A stretch of DNA of 64,000 nucleotides from Streptomyces sp. ERV7. Lineage in GTDB: Bacteria > Actinomycetota > Actinomycetes > Streptomycetales > Streptomycetaceae. Positions 34,162-43,349 of the stretch are shown here, piece by piece. The notes under the pieces are model-generated. The model searched no databases. It saw only the letters and a list, made by a program, of their open reading frames with translations, and was not told the DNA's origin. Position numbers and translations under genes: made by a program. How positions within the stretch are numbered: the first letter of the stretch is position 1; every line of letters begins with the position of its first letter. The stretch covers positions 1,364,001 through 1,428,000 of the forward strand of contig NZ_LYOY01000029.1 of the NCBI RefSeq assembly GCF_001653515.1, given 5' to 3'.

Positions 34162-34440
34162 CTAGTGCTCGGCGACGTTGTCGCCTTGGTTTCGTTGGAG
34201 GGTTTGGGTCATGGAGACGAAGAGGCGTCGTGCCTGTTCGTCTTGAATGCCTAGCTCGGCCGCCGCTTCCTCTGGGGTGATGCGGGGGCCTGCTGGGGCG
34301 GGGTGGCGGACGGCTTGGAGTTCGGATTCGTCAAGGATTCCGGCTCTTACGAGGACTTCGCCTAGCGGCAGGTGGAGAGCCTTGGCGAGCAGGGCCAGTA
34401 CACCCCGACAGGAGAAGCTGTCGGCCCCTGGTGGAAGGCG
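34162..34440 (-). pseudogene. C-terminal fragment of an XRE-type regulator
   Basis: Reads ...GVLALLAKALHLPLGEVLVRAGIL, then ITPEEAAAELGIQDEQARRLFVSMTQTLQRN and a TAG stop at 34162-34164. The first stretch is the tail of an XRE helix-turn-helix domain (LAKALxxPxxEVLxxAG). The DNA-recognition helices and a start codon are missing; upstream lies chromosomal hairpin DNA at 34459. It uses more A/T-ending codons than neighbours. Truncation at an attachment site is the likely reason. Confidence 0.6.
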
Positions 34441-34458
34441 CCGCGGCCCTCCACAGAG

Positions 34459-34497
34459 CGCGGCCCCGGTTCCTCCGAACGAGGTACCGGGGCCGCG
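34459..34497. terminator. Hairpin after the ppx gene
   Basis: 12-bp arms (34459-34470, 34486-34497) with an inner CCTC/GAGG stem, 31 bp beyond the ppx stop on the minus strand. Confidence 0.8.
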
Positions 34498-34527
34498 TCA
34501 CATCCATGGCAGATGCGTTACCGCAGG

Positions 34528-35472
34528 TCAGACCTTGTCTTTCTCCTCCTCGGCCTCTTCTGCCACTTTGTAGGCAATGCCATCGAGGATGTCGTGCTCG
34601 CTGACCACGACCTCCGACGCGCCTGTGCGCTCCATGACGGCCAGCAGGACGAGCGCGCCCGCGGCGATCACGTCGATACGGCCGGGGTGCAGCACCGGGA
34701 TCGCCGTGCGCTCCTCGTGGGTGGAGGCGAGCAGGCGCTCGGTGACCCGCTTGACCTCTTCATAGGAGATACGGGAGTGGTGGATCGCCGCCGAGTCGTA
34801 CGCGGACAGACCGAGCGCGACGGCGGCGACCGTGGTCACCGAACCGGCCAGGCCCACCAGCGTGCGCGGCTCGCGCAGCGGCACGGTCCGCTCGGCGAGG
34901 TCGAGGGCCGCCTCGACGTCCGCCCTTATCGCCGCGATCTGCTCGGGCGTGGCCGGGTCGCCGGGGTGGTGGCGCTCGGTCATCCGCACACAGCCCACGT
35001 CCACGGAACGGGCCGCGCGCACATGGCGGGAGCCGACCACGAACTCGGTGGAGCCGCCGCCGATGTCGACGACGAGGTAGTCGCCGTCGGCGTGCAGCTC
35101 CCTGGTGGCGCCGGTGAAGGAGAACTCGGCCTCCTGGTCGCCGGTGATCACCTCGGGCTCGACGCCCAGGATGTCCAGGACGCCCCGGACGAAGTCGTCG
35201 CGGTTCTCGGCGTCGCGGGAGGCGGAGGTGGCGACGAAGCGCAGGCGCTCGGCGCCGAACTCCTTGATGACCGCCGCGTACTCGCGGCAGGCCGCGAAGG
35301 TGCGCTCCAGGGCCTCGGGGGCGAGGCGGCCGGTGCGGTCCACGCCCTGGCCCAGGCGCACGATCGTCATCCGGCGGTCCAGGTCGACGAGTTCGCCGGT
35401 CGCCGGGTCCGCGTCGGCGACGAGGAGGCGGATCGAGTTCGTCCCGCAGTCGATGGCGGCGACCCGGGTCAC
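34528..35472 (-). CDS. Ppx/GppA phosphatase family protein
   Basis: 314 residues from GTG 35472. The ASKHA fold has RVAAIDCGTNSIRLLVAD at the N-terminus, a LRFVATSASRDAENRDDF catalytic loop, VVDIGGGSTEFV near 140 and VGLAGSVTTVAA near 210. Members hydrolyse polyphosphate or pppGpp. The GTG overlaps the DUF501 stop by 4 bp, so the gene is coupled to it within a DivIC-DUF501-Ppx run. The acidic C-terminus (AEEAEEEKDKV) is short compared with long Ppx enzymes. Confidence 0.9.
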   Translation of the reverse strand: MTRVAAIDCGTNSIRLLVADADPATGELVDLDRRMTIVRLGQGVDRTGRLAPEALERTFAACREYAAVIKEFGAERLRFVATSASRDAENRDDFVRGVLDILGVEPEVITGDQEAEFSFTGATRELHADGDYLVVDIGGGSTEFVVGSRHVRAARSVDVGCVRMTERHHPGDPATPEQIAAIRADVEAALDLAERTVPLREPRTLVGLAGSVTTVAAVALGLSAYDSAAIHHSRISYEEVKRVTERLLASTHEERTAIPVLHPGRIDVIAAGALVLLAVMERTGASEVVVSEHDILDGIAYKVAEEAEEEKDKV

Positions 35473-36005
35473 TTCTCGCCCTCCCCGGGCACGCAGGGGG
35501 TGACGCACGGGCCCTTCGCCCACCACTCGGGCAGCATCGCGATCGCCTCGTCGCCCAGCGGGTTCACCCCGGGCCCGGCCGCCAGCGAGTGGCCGACCAG
35601 CACGTGCAGGCACTTCACCCGGTCCGGCATGCCGCCCGCGCTCGGGAAGCCCTCCAGGACCTCGATGGCATCGCGGCGGGCGATGTAGTCCTCGTGGGCG
35701 GCGCGGTAGGCGGCGGCCAGCTCGGGGTCGGTCGCCAGCCGCTCCGTCATCTCCTTCATGACGCCGTTGGCCTCAAGGGTGCCGATCGCCGACGCGGCCC
35801 GCGGGCAGCTCAGGTAGTACGTCGTCGGGAACGGCGTGCCGTCGGGCAGCCGGGGGGCCGTCTCGACCACGTCCGGGTTGCCGCACGGGCAGCGGTGCGC
35901 GATCGCGCGCAGCCCGCGCGGCGGGCGGCCCAGCTGCTCCTGGAAGGCGGCGATGTCCGCGTCGGTCGGCTCGGTGTGGGGAGTCTGGGGCGGGGGCGTT
36001 TCCAT
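35469..36005 (-). CDS. DUF501 domain protein
   Basis: 178 residues. Conserved features: FQEQLGRPPRG near 22, a Cys pair HRCPCGNPDVV near 40, YYLSCPR near 67, and VKCLHVLVGHSLAAGPGVNPLGDEA near 130, characteristic of the actinobacterial DUF501 family whose role is unknown. It lies between the DivIC-like gene and ppx in an arrangement conserved across actinobacteria. The 56-bp leader is CAGA-rich with only a weak Shine-Dalgarno. Confidence 0.88.
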   Translation of the reverse strand: METPPPQTPHTEPTDADIAAFQEQLGRPPRGLRAIAHRCPCGNPDVVETAPRLPDGTPFPTTYYLSCPRAASAIGTLEANGVMKEMTERLATDPELAAAYRAAHEDYIARRDAIEVLEGFPSAGGMPDRVKCLHVLVGHSLAAGPGVNPLGDEAIAMLPEWWAKGPCVTPCVPGEGEK

Positions 36006-36010
36006 CGCGG

Positions 36011-36044
36011 TGTCTGTCTCAGTCTCTGTCTGTCTGGATCTGTC
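36011..36044. repeat. GTCT/CAGA simple-sequence tract in the DUF501 leader
   Basis: Interrupted TGTC/GTCT repeats (CAGA/GACA on the coding strand) fill the gap between the DivIC-like stop and the DUF501 start. Unusual low-complexity sequence for this genome, sitting in the ribosome-binding region. Confidence 0.6.
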
Positions 36045-36061
36045 GCTGGCGGTTCACGTCG

Positions 36062-36538
36062 TCAGTCGCCGGGCCGGTCGGCCTTGTCCACGCCGTCCCA
36101 GAGGTTCTGGTGCCAGGGGCGGCCGGTGGCGGCCTTGCCGTCGTGGCGGCCCTTGCCGGCCGACGGGTCGGTCACGGTGTAGCCGGTCTCGCCCGGAAAC
36201 TGCATGTGCAGGTGCTCACGGGCCAGCCGCTTGATGTACGCGTCGTCCTGGAGCCGAGCCTTCTCGTCGCGCAGCCGCTCGACCTGCGCGGCCGCGTCGT
36301 GCTCCTTGCGGCGCTGCTCGGCGATGTCGCCGCGCTGCGACACGTACTGGCGCATCGGGTACGCGAGGGCCACCACCAGCGAGCACATCACCAGGGCGAG
36401 CAGCGCGGCCCGCCCGGTGAGCCGGGAGCGGCGTGCCTGGCGCTTGGTCTGGGAGCGGTAGACCCGGGCCGCGGTCTGCTCGCCGAGCACCTTGAGCCGG
36501 GCCGCGGTGGAGAACCGGTCCCGGTTGCCCTTGGCCAT
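36062..36538 (-). CDS. Septum formation initiator family protein (DivIC/FtsB-like)
   Basis: 158 residues, bitopic. A basic cytoplasmic N-terminus (1-42) is followed by a single membrane helix (AALLALVMCSLVVALAYPM, about 44-62). A coiled coil follows (RGDIAEQRRKEHDAAAQVERLRDEKARLQ, about 69-97), then DAYIKRLAREHLHMQFPGETGY, the FtsB/DivIC motif. Part of the divisome, interacting with FtsL/FtsQ-type partners. It lies between eno and DUF501, the usual actinobacterial context. Confidence 0.92.
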   Translation of the reverse strand: MAKGNRDRFSTAARLKVLGEQTAARVYRSQTKRQARRSRLTGRAALLALVMCSLVVALAYPMRQYVSQRGDIAEQRRKEHDAAAQVERLRDEKARLQDDAYIKRLAREHLHMQFPGETGYTVTDPSAGKGRHDGKAATGRPWHQNLWDGVDKADRPGD

Positions 36539-36556
36539 GTCGCCCCGCTCCCCTCA

Positions 36557-36611
36557 CGTACGTACAACGTCCCCGGACACGGTACGGGACCGCGGCCGGG
36601 GACGTACGTAC
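36557..36611. terminator. Inverted repeat between eno and the DivIC-like gene
   Basis: ACGTCCCCGG (36567-36576) and CCGGGGACGT (36596-36605), with ACGTACGTAC repeated on both outer sides. Lies 50 bp after the eno stop; likely terminator or processing hairpin. Confidence 0.55.
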
Positions 36612-36657
36612 GACAGGGCGGTCAGCCCGTGTCAGGACTGGCCCGGGTCGGGACTTC

Positions 36658-38157
<1,500 letters not shown>

Positions 38158-38237
38158 TCAGCTTTCAGCTAAGTGGATCTCCGCGGGCCTCGCGGGCCGA
38201 ACCTACCCCGACCGCTCCCCGCGCCCGCCCCGGCCCG

Positions 38238-38897
38238 TCAGCCGGTGACGGGACCGTCCTGTTCCGGCGCGTTCTTGGTCACCTGGGCGATCCACGGCGT
38301 CTTGGCGTCGGCGAGCTGGATCGCCTTGTCGTCCCAGGTGCCGTACCGCGGATTGACGTCGATCTTCAGCTTCTTCGACGCCTCCGTCAGCGTCCTGGTG
38401 ACGGCGGCCTGGCCGGTGGGCGTGGACAGGTCGGCGCCGGTCGCGGCGGCCAGCCGGGTCAGCTGCACCTGCTCGCGCACCGCGTCGTCGATCTGGCCGG
38501 GGGCGACCCCGCGCTGCTGGAGGAGCATGGCCGCGAACGCCTGCTCGCCGCCCGACTGCTGGGCCATCGCGGCCCGGGCGTCCTGGAGCTCCTTGCGGCT
38601 CACGCTCACCCCGGCGTCGGCGGCGGCCCGGTCGAGGACCTTGTCGAAGATCAGCCCGTGCAGCTTGGCGCGGCTCAGCTGGCCGGTGTTCTTGATCAGC
38701 TGGGCGGACTGCGGCGAGGCCTGCTGCGCCGTACGGACGTCCTTGACCTGGGCCTGGAGCGCGGAGACCGGGATCCGGTCGCCTCCCACGACGGCGGCGG
38801 CGCCCGGGTGGGCCTCGCTGCCGCAGGCGGTCAGGAGTGGGCCCGCGCCGAGGAGCGCGACAGAGAGGGCGAGTGCGGTGCGACGGCGGCGGTGCAA
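38238..38897 (-). CDS. SurA N-terminal domain lipoprotein
   Basis: 219 residues from a TTG start at 38897, supported by GGGAGG five bases upstream. The lipobox LLTACGS has Cys25. The body is helical, resembling the SurA/PrsA chaperone domain (VVGGDRIPVSALQAQVKDVR..., then KLHGLIFDKVLDRAAADAGVSVSRKEL). It has no parvulin domain after the helical part and ends in NPRYGTWDDKAIQLAD, typical of the short actinobacterial form. Probably a surface-attached folding factor. Confidence 0.85.
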   Translation of the reverse strand: MHRRRRTALALSVALLGAGPLLTACGSEAHPGAAAVVGGDRIPVSALQAQVKDVRTAQQASPQSAQLIKNTGQLSRAKLHGLIFDKVLDRAAADAGVSVSRKELQDARAAMAQQSGGEQAFAAMLLQQRGVAPGQIDDAVREQVQLTRLAAATGADLSTPTGQAAVTRTLTEASKKLKIDVNPRYGTWDDKAIQLADAKTPWIAQVTKNAPEQDGPVTG

Positions 38898-38958
38898 AGG
38901 AGCCTCCCGGCGGATCGTGCGACAGTGCAGCGACCTGATGACCTTGCGGTGATCGATG

Positions 38959-39393
38959 TTAGGCAGTCTCAGTGGCGTGGGCCACTGATTCGCTCAACGA
39001 TTCGGCCGCCTCGGGAGTCTCGGGCCGCAACATGATCGTCCGGGAGAGGACGAAGGTGACCGGAATCGCCGCCGCCGCGGCGACCAGCGGGGCCCAGGTG
39101 CTGCTGAACCCCAGCAGGTCCACCAGGACGTACATCCCGGCCGTGGTGATCACGAAGTTGGCCGCGTTGGTGAGCGGGAAGAGCAGGAACTTCCGCCAGG
39201 TGGGCCGGGTGCGGTAGGTGAAGTACGAGGTGAGGAAGAAGGAGCCCACCATGGCCAGCAGGAAGGCCGTGACATGGGCGACCACATACGGCACCCACGG
39301 CAGGAAGAGCAGATACAGGCCGTAGTACGTACCGGTGTTGACCACCCCCACCAGGGCGAACCGGACTATCTGGGCGGCGGTTCCCGGTTTCAT
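38959..39393 (-). CDS. GtrA family membrane protein
   Basis: 144 residues with four hydrophobic segments and the GtrA pattern RFALVGVVNTGTYYGLYLL, then SYFTYRTRPTWRKFLLFP. ATG 39393 overlaps the stop of the glycosyltransferase gene by 4 bp, so the two are co-translated. With the GtrB-like enzyme it should form a polyprenyl-phosphate-sugar synthesis and flipping pair. The expected third partner, a YfhO-type membrane protein, is only a remnant next door. Confidence 0.9.
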   Translation of the reverse strand: MKPGTAAQIVRFALVGVVNTGTYYGLYLLFLPWVPYVVAHVTAFLLAMVGSFFLTSYFTYRTRPTWRKFLLFPLTNAANFVITTAGMYVLVDLLGFSSTWAPLVAAAAAIPVTFVLSRTIMLRPETPEAAESLSESVAHATETA

Positions 39394-40379
39394 CGGCGGG
39401 CGAACTCCCGGTCGGGGTGCTGGCGCGGCATCCGTCCGTCGGCGGGCGCCACCTCGGCGGTCTGCACATTCGTCGACTGCACCAGGAAGTGCGGACGGCG
39501 CTTGACCTCGTAATAGATCCGGCCGACGTATTCGCCGACCACGCCCACCATCACCATCTGCACTCCGGCGAGCGCGGTCACCACGACGAGCAGCGTCACA
39601 TATCCGGGAGTGTCCACGCCGTTCACCATCGCGACACCGACGATCCACGCGGAATACGCCGTGGCGATCCCGAGCAGCAGCATGCCCAGATAGACGGCGG
39701 CCCGCAGCGGCTTGTTGTTGAACGAGATGACCCCGTCCATGCCGTAGTTCAGCAGCTTTCCGAACGTCCAGGCGGAACGTCCCTGTTCCCGGACCGCATT
39801 CTCGTAACCGAACGTGGCGGTGGGGAATCCGACCCAGGCGAAGAGCCCCTTGGAGAAGCGGTTGTACTCGGTGAGTTCGAGTACCGCGTCGACCGTCCTG
39901 CGCGAGAGCATGCGGAAGTCTCCCACGCCGTCGACCAGTTCCACATCGACCAGGCGGTTGATCAGGCGGTAGTACAGGCGCGCGGTGAGGGTGCGGGTGA
40001 CGCGGTCGCCCTTGCGGGTGCGCTGGGCGATCACCTGGTCGTGGCCCTGGGCGTGCAGCTCCATCATCCGGCCGATCAGCTCCGGCGGGTGCTGGAGGTC
40101 GGCGTCCATGATCACCACGGCGTCCCCGGCGGCGTGCCGCAGCCCCGCGAGCATCGCCGCCTCCTTGCCGAAGTTCCGGCTGAAGGAGACGTAGCGGGCG
40201 CGCGGATCACGGGCCGCGATCTCCTGGAGCAGCGGGAACGTACGGTCCTTGCTGCCGTCGTCGACATAGAGGAGTTCGAATTCCGCGTCGAGCCGGGAGA
40301 TTTCCTTGGTCACCTGATCATGGAAACGGCCGATGATCTCCTCTTCGTTGAAGCAGGGCACGACAATCGAGATGAGCAC
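39390..40379 (-). CDS. Family 2 glycosyltransferase, GtrB/DPM1-like
   Basis: 329 residues. The GT-A domain begins ISIVVPCFNEEEIIGRFHDQV, has LLYVDDGSKDRTFPLL, VIMDADLQHPPELI (DxD-like metal site) and a QRTRKGDRVTRT loop. Two C-terminal membrane helices (about 232-255 and 265-290) complete the GtrB fold. Predicted to load a sugar onto undecaprenyl or decaprenyl phosphate. First gene of the pair with gtrA. Divergent from the YfhO remnant. Confidence 0.9.
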   Translation of the reverse strand: MLISIVVPCFNEEEIIGRFHDQVTKEISRLDAEFELLYVDDGSKDRTFPLLQEIAARDPRARYVSFSRNFGKEAAMLAGLRHAAGDAVVIMDADLQHPPELIGRMMELHAQGHDQVIAQRTRKGDRVTRTLTARLYYRLINRLVDVELVDGVGDFRMLSRRTVDAVLELTEYNRFSKGLFAWVGFPTATFGYENAVREQGRSAWTFGKLLNYGMDGVISFNNKPLRAAVYLGMLLLGIATAYSAWIVGVAMVNGVDTPGYVTLLVVVTALAGVQMVMVGVVGEYVGRIYYEVKRRPHFLVQSTNVQTAEVAPADGRMPRQHPDREFARR

Positions 40380-40561
40380 GGTTCTCCCCCGTCGATACGG
40401 AGTACGGCTGTGGCAGTCAACGAAGAACAGCCGGGCCAGACGTCCGGGGCGGATTCACCGAATGACGACCGGGCGTCAATCAAGTGAACTGAACCCCCGG
40501 GCCGCTGATTTACGTGCAACGGTCCGGCATATTCGACGGCAGCGAACAGCAGAGGATCCCC

Positions 40562-41844
40562 ATGCCGACTCTCGAAGCCGTCCAGCTTCCCCCCGCCGCC
40601 CCGGCCGTGGCCGCCGGGCCCAGCTGGTCTCGCCCTGGTCCTACCCCCTCTTCCTCGGCGGGCTCGCGGCCGTGCTCGGCGGGCTCTTCGCCGCCGCGCG
40701 CTCCGGTGGGCGGCGGGGTGTGGTGCTGCTCGCGGTGGCCCTGCTGGCCGGGGCGCAGACCGCGCAGGCGGCGGTGACGGTGGCCTACGGCGACCGGGAG
40801 CGGCTGCACCGGCTCGACAGCTACCCGGCGTGGGGCGGGGCGCACGACGCGCGCGAGGAGGCGGTGGCCGGGGCGGACGGCTGGCCCGCGTACCGCACGG
40901 ATCCGGGCCGGCGCCAGCTCACGGGCAACGACCCGCTGCTCGTCGGCGGCGAGGGCGCGTCGTACTACAGCAGTCTGACGCCCGACGTCCTGACGAAGAC
41001 GATGACCGCGCTCGGCGGCGGCTGGACCTCGCGCGGCCGGTCCCTCCAGAGCCTGGACAACCCGGTCACGGACGCGGTGTTCGCGGTCGGGGCGCGGATG
41101 CGCGCGGACAAGGGCGGGGCCACGACGGTCACCCGCGCCCCGGTGCCGCCGCTGGTGACGGTGCGGGGCGGGGAGAGGGCGCCGACGTACGTGAAGTCGC
41201 CGTTCCGGAACCAGGAGTCGCTGCTCGGGGCGCGGGTGTACACCCTGCCGCGTACGGTCGCCGAGGGGTGTGCGGCCGGGCAGGAGGCGTTCCTGTGGGC
41301 GCCGGAGTACACGGGGTGGGCGCGGCTCGGGACGGCCGGGAAGTGGGTGGAGTTCCGGGGCGGCGCCCCGAAGCGCCGTGCGGCCCTGGCGCCGCTGGGC
41401 GTCTCGTCCGGCCCGTCGTCCGCCGTGGTGCTGCGCCCCGCCTACCAGAAGGCCCAGCTGGGCTGTCTGGACCGGGGCGCGCTGACGGCGGCGGTGGAGC
41501 GGCTGCGTACGACGGGGGCGACGGACGTGCACGTCACCGACAGCGGTGTACGGGCGGTGCTGCCCGCCGGGGCGAGCGGGACGGCGGTGTTCGCGATGCC
41601 GCGCATCGCCGGGTGGAGCTGCGCGGTGAACGGGGGCGCGTCCAAGCCGGCGGGGTCGTATCTGGGCCTGGTGTCGGCGGAGTTGAAGGCTTCGGGCTCC
41701 CCCTCCACCGTCTCCTGCGACTTCCGCCCGCCGGGCCTGAAGGCGGGTGCGGCGGCGGGAGTGGCCGGGCTGGTGGGGCTGATCGGTACGGGCGGGCTGC
41801 TGGCGGTACGCAAACGGCGGGCCGGGGCGCCGGAGCTCCCCTGA
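40562..41844 (+). pseudogene. YfhO-family membrane protein, 3' remnant
   Basis: The C-terminal third of a YfhO protein (predicted GT-C-type glycosyltransferase) is recognisable. It has SPWSYPLFLGGLAAVLGGLF, a lumenal domain with YPAWGGAH, NDPLLVGGEGASYYSS and GVRAVLPAGASGTAVFAMP, then a last membrane segment (GAAAGVAGLVGLIGTGGLLAV) and a basic tail. An ATG at 40562 starts a different frame (MPTLEAVQLPPAAP) that looks like a native N-terminus. The two frames meet near 40620. Most of the membrane domain is therefore deleted. A frame open from 40333 could still produce a non-native protein. Confidence 0.65.
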
Positions 41845-41877
41845 CCCGCCGCCGCGTGTCCCGCTGCTTCGGTCCGG

Positions 41878-42747
41878 CTACTTCGCCACGACGGCGACCG
41901 GGGCGTCCCAGGCGTCCCGGTCGACCGTGAGGGTGACGCCGCCGTACGTCTCCTTCTTGTTGATGGCGTACTGGTGGCCCCGGCGGTGGCCCGACCACTT
42001 GGTCCCGAACGGGTAGTTGGTGGTGGTCGACGCGGTGTCGTCGTACGCGGCGTACCAGATCGCGTCCGGCATGTCGGTGCCCGGCGAGACGGCCGCGACG
42101 ACGGCGGCGCTGGAGGAGGCGAAGCCGTAGTAGCCGGTGCGGTAGCCCTTGGCGTGCAGGGCCTTGTTCCAGGCGCGGGTGTAGGTGAGCACGGTGTCCT
42201 TGCAGGAGGTGTTCGCGGTGTCGAACCCCTCCATGTCGAGGTGGACCGGGCTGCCCGGGCGCATCCCGAGCGCGCCCGCCTTGGCGCCGGCGTCGGCGCC
42301 GTCCGTGGCCCCCAGGGAGGCGGCGGTGGCGGCCGTCATCCGCTCCGGGTCGCTGCCGGACTTGCAGGGCGGCTGCGCGCCCACGTACAGGGGGATGAGC
42401 TTCCACCCGACCGCGCTGACGGCCTTCACCCAGTCACGGGTGAGCTGGGGCTGGGCGCACCCGCGGTTCTTGCCCCCGATGTACACGGCGGCGCCGCCGT
42501 ACGGCGAGGCGGTCTTCCACGCCTTCATCTGGGCGAGGGTGGGGGCGGTGCAGGTGTCGAAGGCGCGGCCGGTGAAGGTGGCGGGCTTGGAGAGCGAGAC
42601 GGGCCGCGCGGGCATGGCACCGGCGGCCGGGGCCCCGCCCCCGGAGGAGGCGGCCTGGGCGGTGAGGGCACCGCCGACGAGGAGGACTGCGCCGCCGAGG
42701 GCCATGGCTATGGTGCGGTGCTTCTTGGTCAGGCGGTGACGAGCCAC
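41878..42747 (-). CDS. Secreted DUF1906 / glycoside-hydrolase-like protein
   Basis: 289 residues. A signal peptide (about 1-33) is followed by a TIM-barrel-like domain of the Rv2525c/DUF1906 type. It begins GRAFDTCTAPTLAQMKAW, with YIGGKNRGCAQPQLTRDWV, HLDMEGFDTANTSC near 170 (acidic residues in the catalytic-site position) and YPFGTKWSGHRRGHQYAI. Probably acts on the cell wall, but catalysis is unproven in the family. It lies just downstream of the toxin-immunity locus on the same strand, separated by a terminator. Confidence 0.85.
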   Translation of the reverse strand: MARHRLTKKHRTIAMALGGAVLLVGGALTAQAASSGGGAPAAGAMPARPVSLSKPATFTGRAFDTCTAPTLAQMKAWKTASPYGGAAVYIGGKNRGCAQPQLTRDWVKAVSAVGWKLIPLYVGAQPPCKSGSDPERMTAATAASLGATDGADAGAKAGALGMRPGSPVHLDMEGFDTANTSCKDTVLTYTRAWNKALHAKGYRTGYYGFASSSAAVVAAVSPGTDMPDAIWYAAYDDTASTTTNYPFGTKWSGHRRGHQYAINKKETYGGVTLTVDRDAWDAPVAVVAK

Positions 42748-42810
42748 ATCGATTCCTCAACTGGTCGCGAAAGAAACTGATCACGAAAGAACACGAAAGA
42801 AGGGGAGGAG

Positions 42811-42840
42811 GGCGTGTGCCCTCCTCCCCTCTCACTTCTG
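42811..42840. terminator. Terminator hairpin after the toxin-immunity operon
   Basis: 13-bp perfect arms (42811-42823 and 42828-42840) with a GTGT loop, 18 bp beyond the immunity gene stop. CGAAAGAA is repeated three times next to it (42768, 42784, 42794) in the leader of the DUF1906 gene. Confidence 0.85.
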
Positions 42841-42857
42841 CTGACGTACGTCAGCCG

Positions 42858-43349
42858 CTACTCAAGGAACTCCCGGCGGAACAGGACCTCCGGCGGGACC
42901 GGGAGCCGCGGTTCCAGGGGGCGGGGATCGAGCACGAGCCTACCCAGCCCCTCCAGCGCGTCGGCGCCCAGCCTGCCGAGCTCGGCGTCGAACGCCCCGT
43001 AGAGGGCGCCGCTCTCGCCGACGAGCAGGACGCAGTTGCGACGGGAGAACACACCCACCGGGTACACCGGCTCGCCCGCGGCCCGGCTCCAGGTGGTCAC
43101 CCACCCGGCGAGCTGCGGGGTGATGATCTCCACGTCGTCCTCGGACGCGCTGTCCCGGGGGTCCGTGAAGACCAGGCGCAGCCCGCCGAACTCGTCGAGG
43201 AAGGCCAGGGCCGCCTCGGGAGCCGGCCCGTAGTCGGCCACCAGCTGGGCCGCCGGGGCGGTGCCGGACGCACGGCCCGGCACCCACCCCGCGGTCCGCA
43301 GGACGCGGCGAGCCGCGTCCTCGTACCGCTCTTCGGACTCAGAACGCAT
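42858..43349 (-). CDS. SUKH-family (SUKH-3-like) immunity protein
   Basis: 163 residues. RRVLRTAGWVPGR at the N-terminus, ALAFLDEFGGLRLVF near 50 and a C-terminal LGADALEGLGRLVLDPRPLEPRL match the SUKH-3 pattern (alpha-helix, GW-x-x-GR, FL-EFGGL). SUKH proteins neutralise polymorphic toxins, often nucleic-acid deaminases or nucleases. Its start lies 11 bp inside the end of the RHS toxin gene, so the two are translationally coupled, which is the expected toxin-immunity arrangement. Transcription ends at the hairpin at 42811-42840. Confidence 0.85.
   Translation of the reverse strand: MRSESEERYEDAARRVLRTAGWVPGRASGTAPAAQLVADYGPAPEAALAFLDEFGGLRLVFTDPRDSASEDDVEIITPQLAGWVTTWSRAAGEPVYPVGVFSRRNCVLLVGESGALYGAFDAELGRLGADALEGLGRLVLDPRPLEPRLPVPPEVLFRREFLE

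Larger units (their letters stand above)
32020..34440. mobile_element. Small serine-integrase element or its remnant
   Basis: Three minus-strand genes sit between the ndh and ppx loci: a truncated XRE-type regulator, a 130-residue membrane protein and a large serine recombinase. Third-position G/C is lower than in the flanking core genes. The integrase end nearest the chromosome is 32097, so one attachment site should lie at about 31980-32075 and the other at about 34390-34450. I could not find a shared core by eye; the borders are estimates. It has no replication or transfer genes, so if intact it is a mini-element. Confidence 0.6.

Noticed and set aside
34380..34460. attR core matching sequence near 31980-32075
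   Set aside because: Only short G/C-rich matches such as CGGCCCC are shared; not enough to define att sites by eye.
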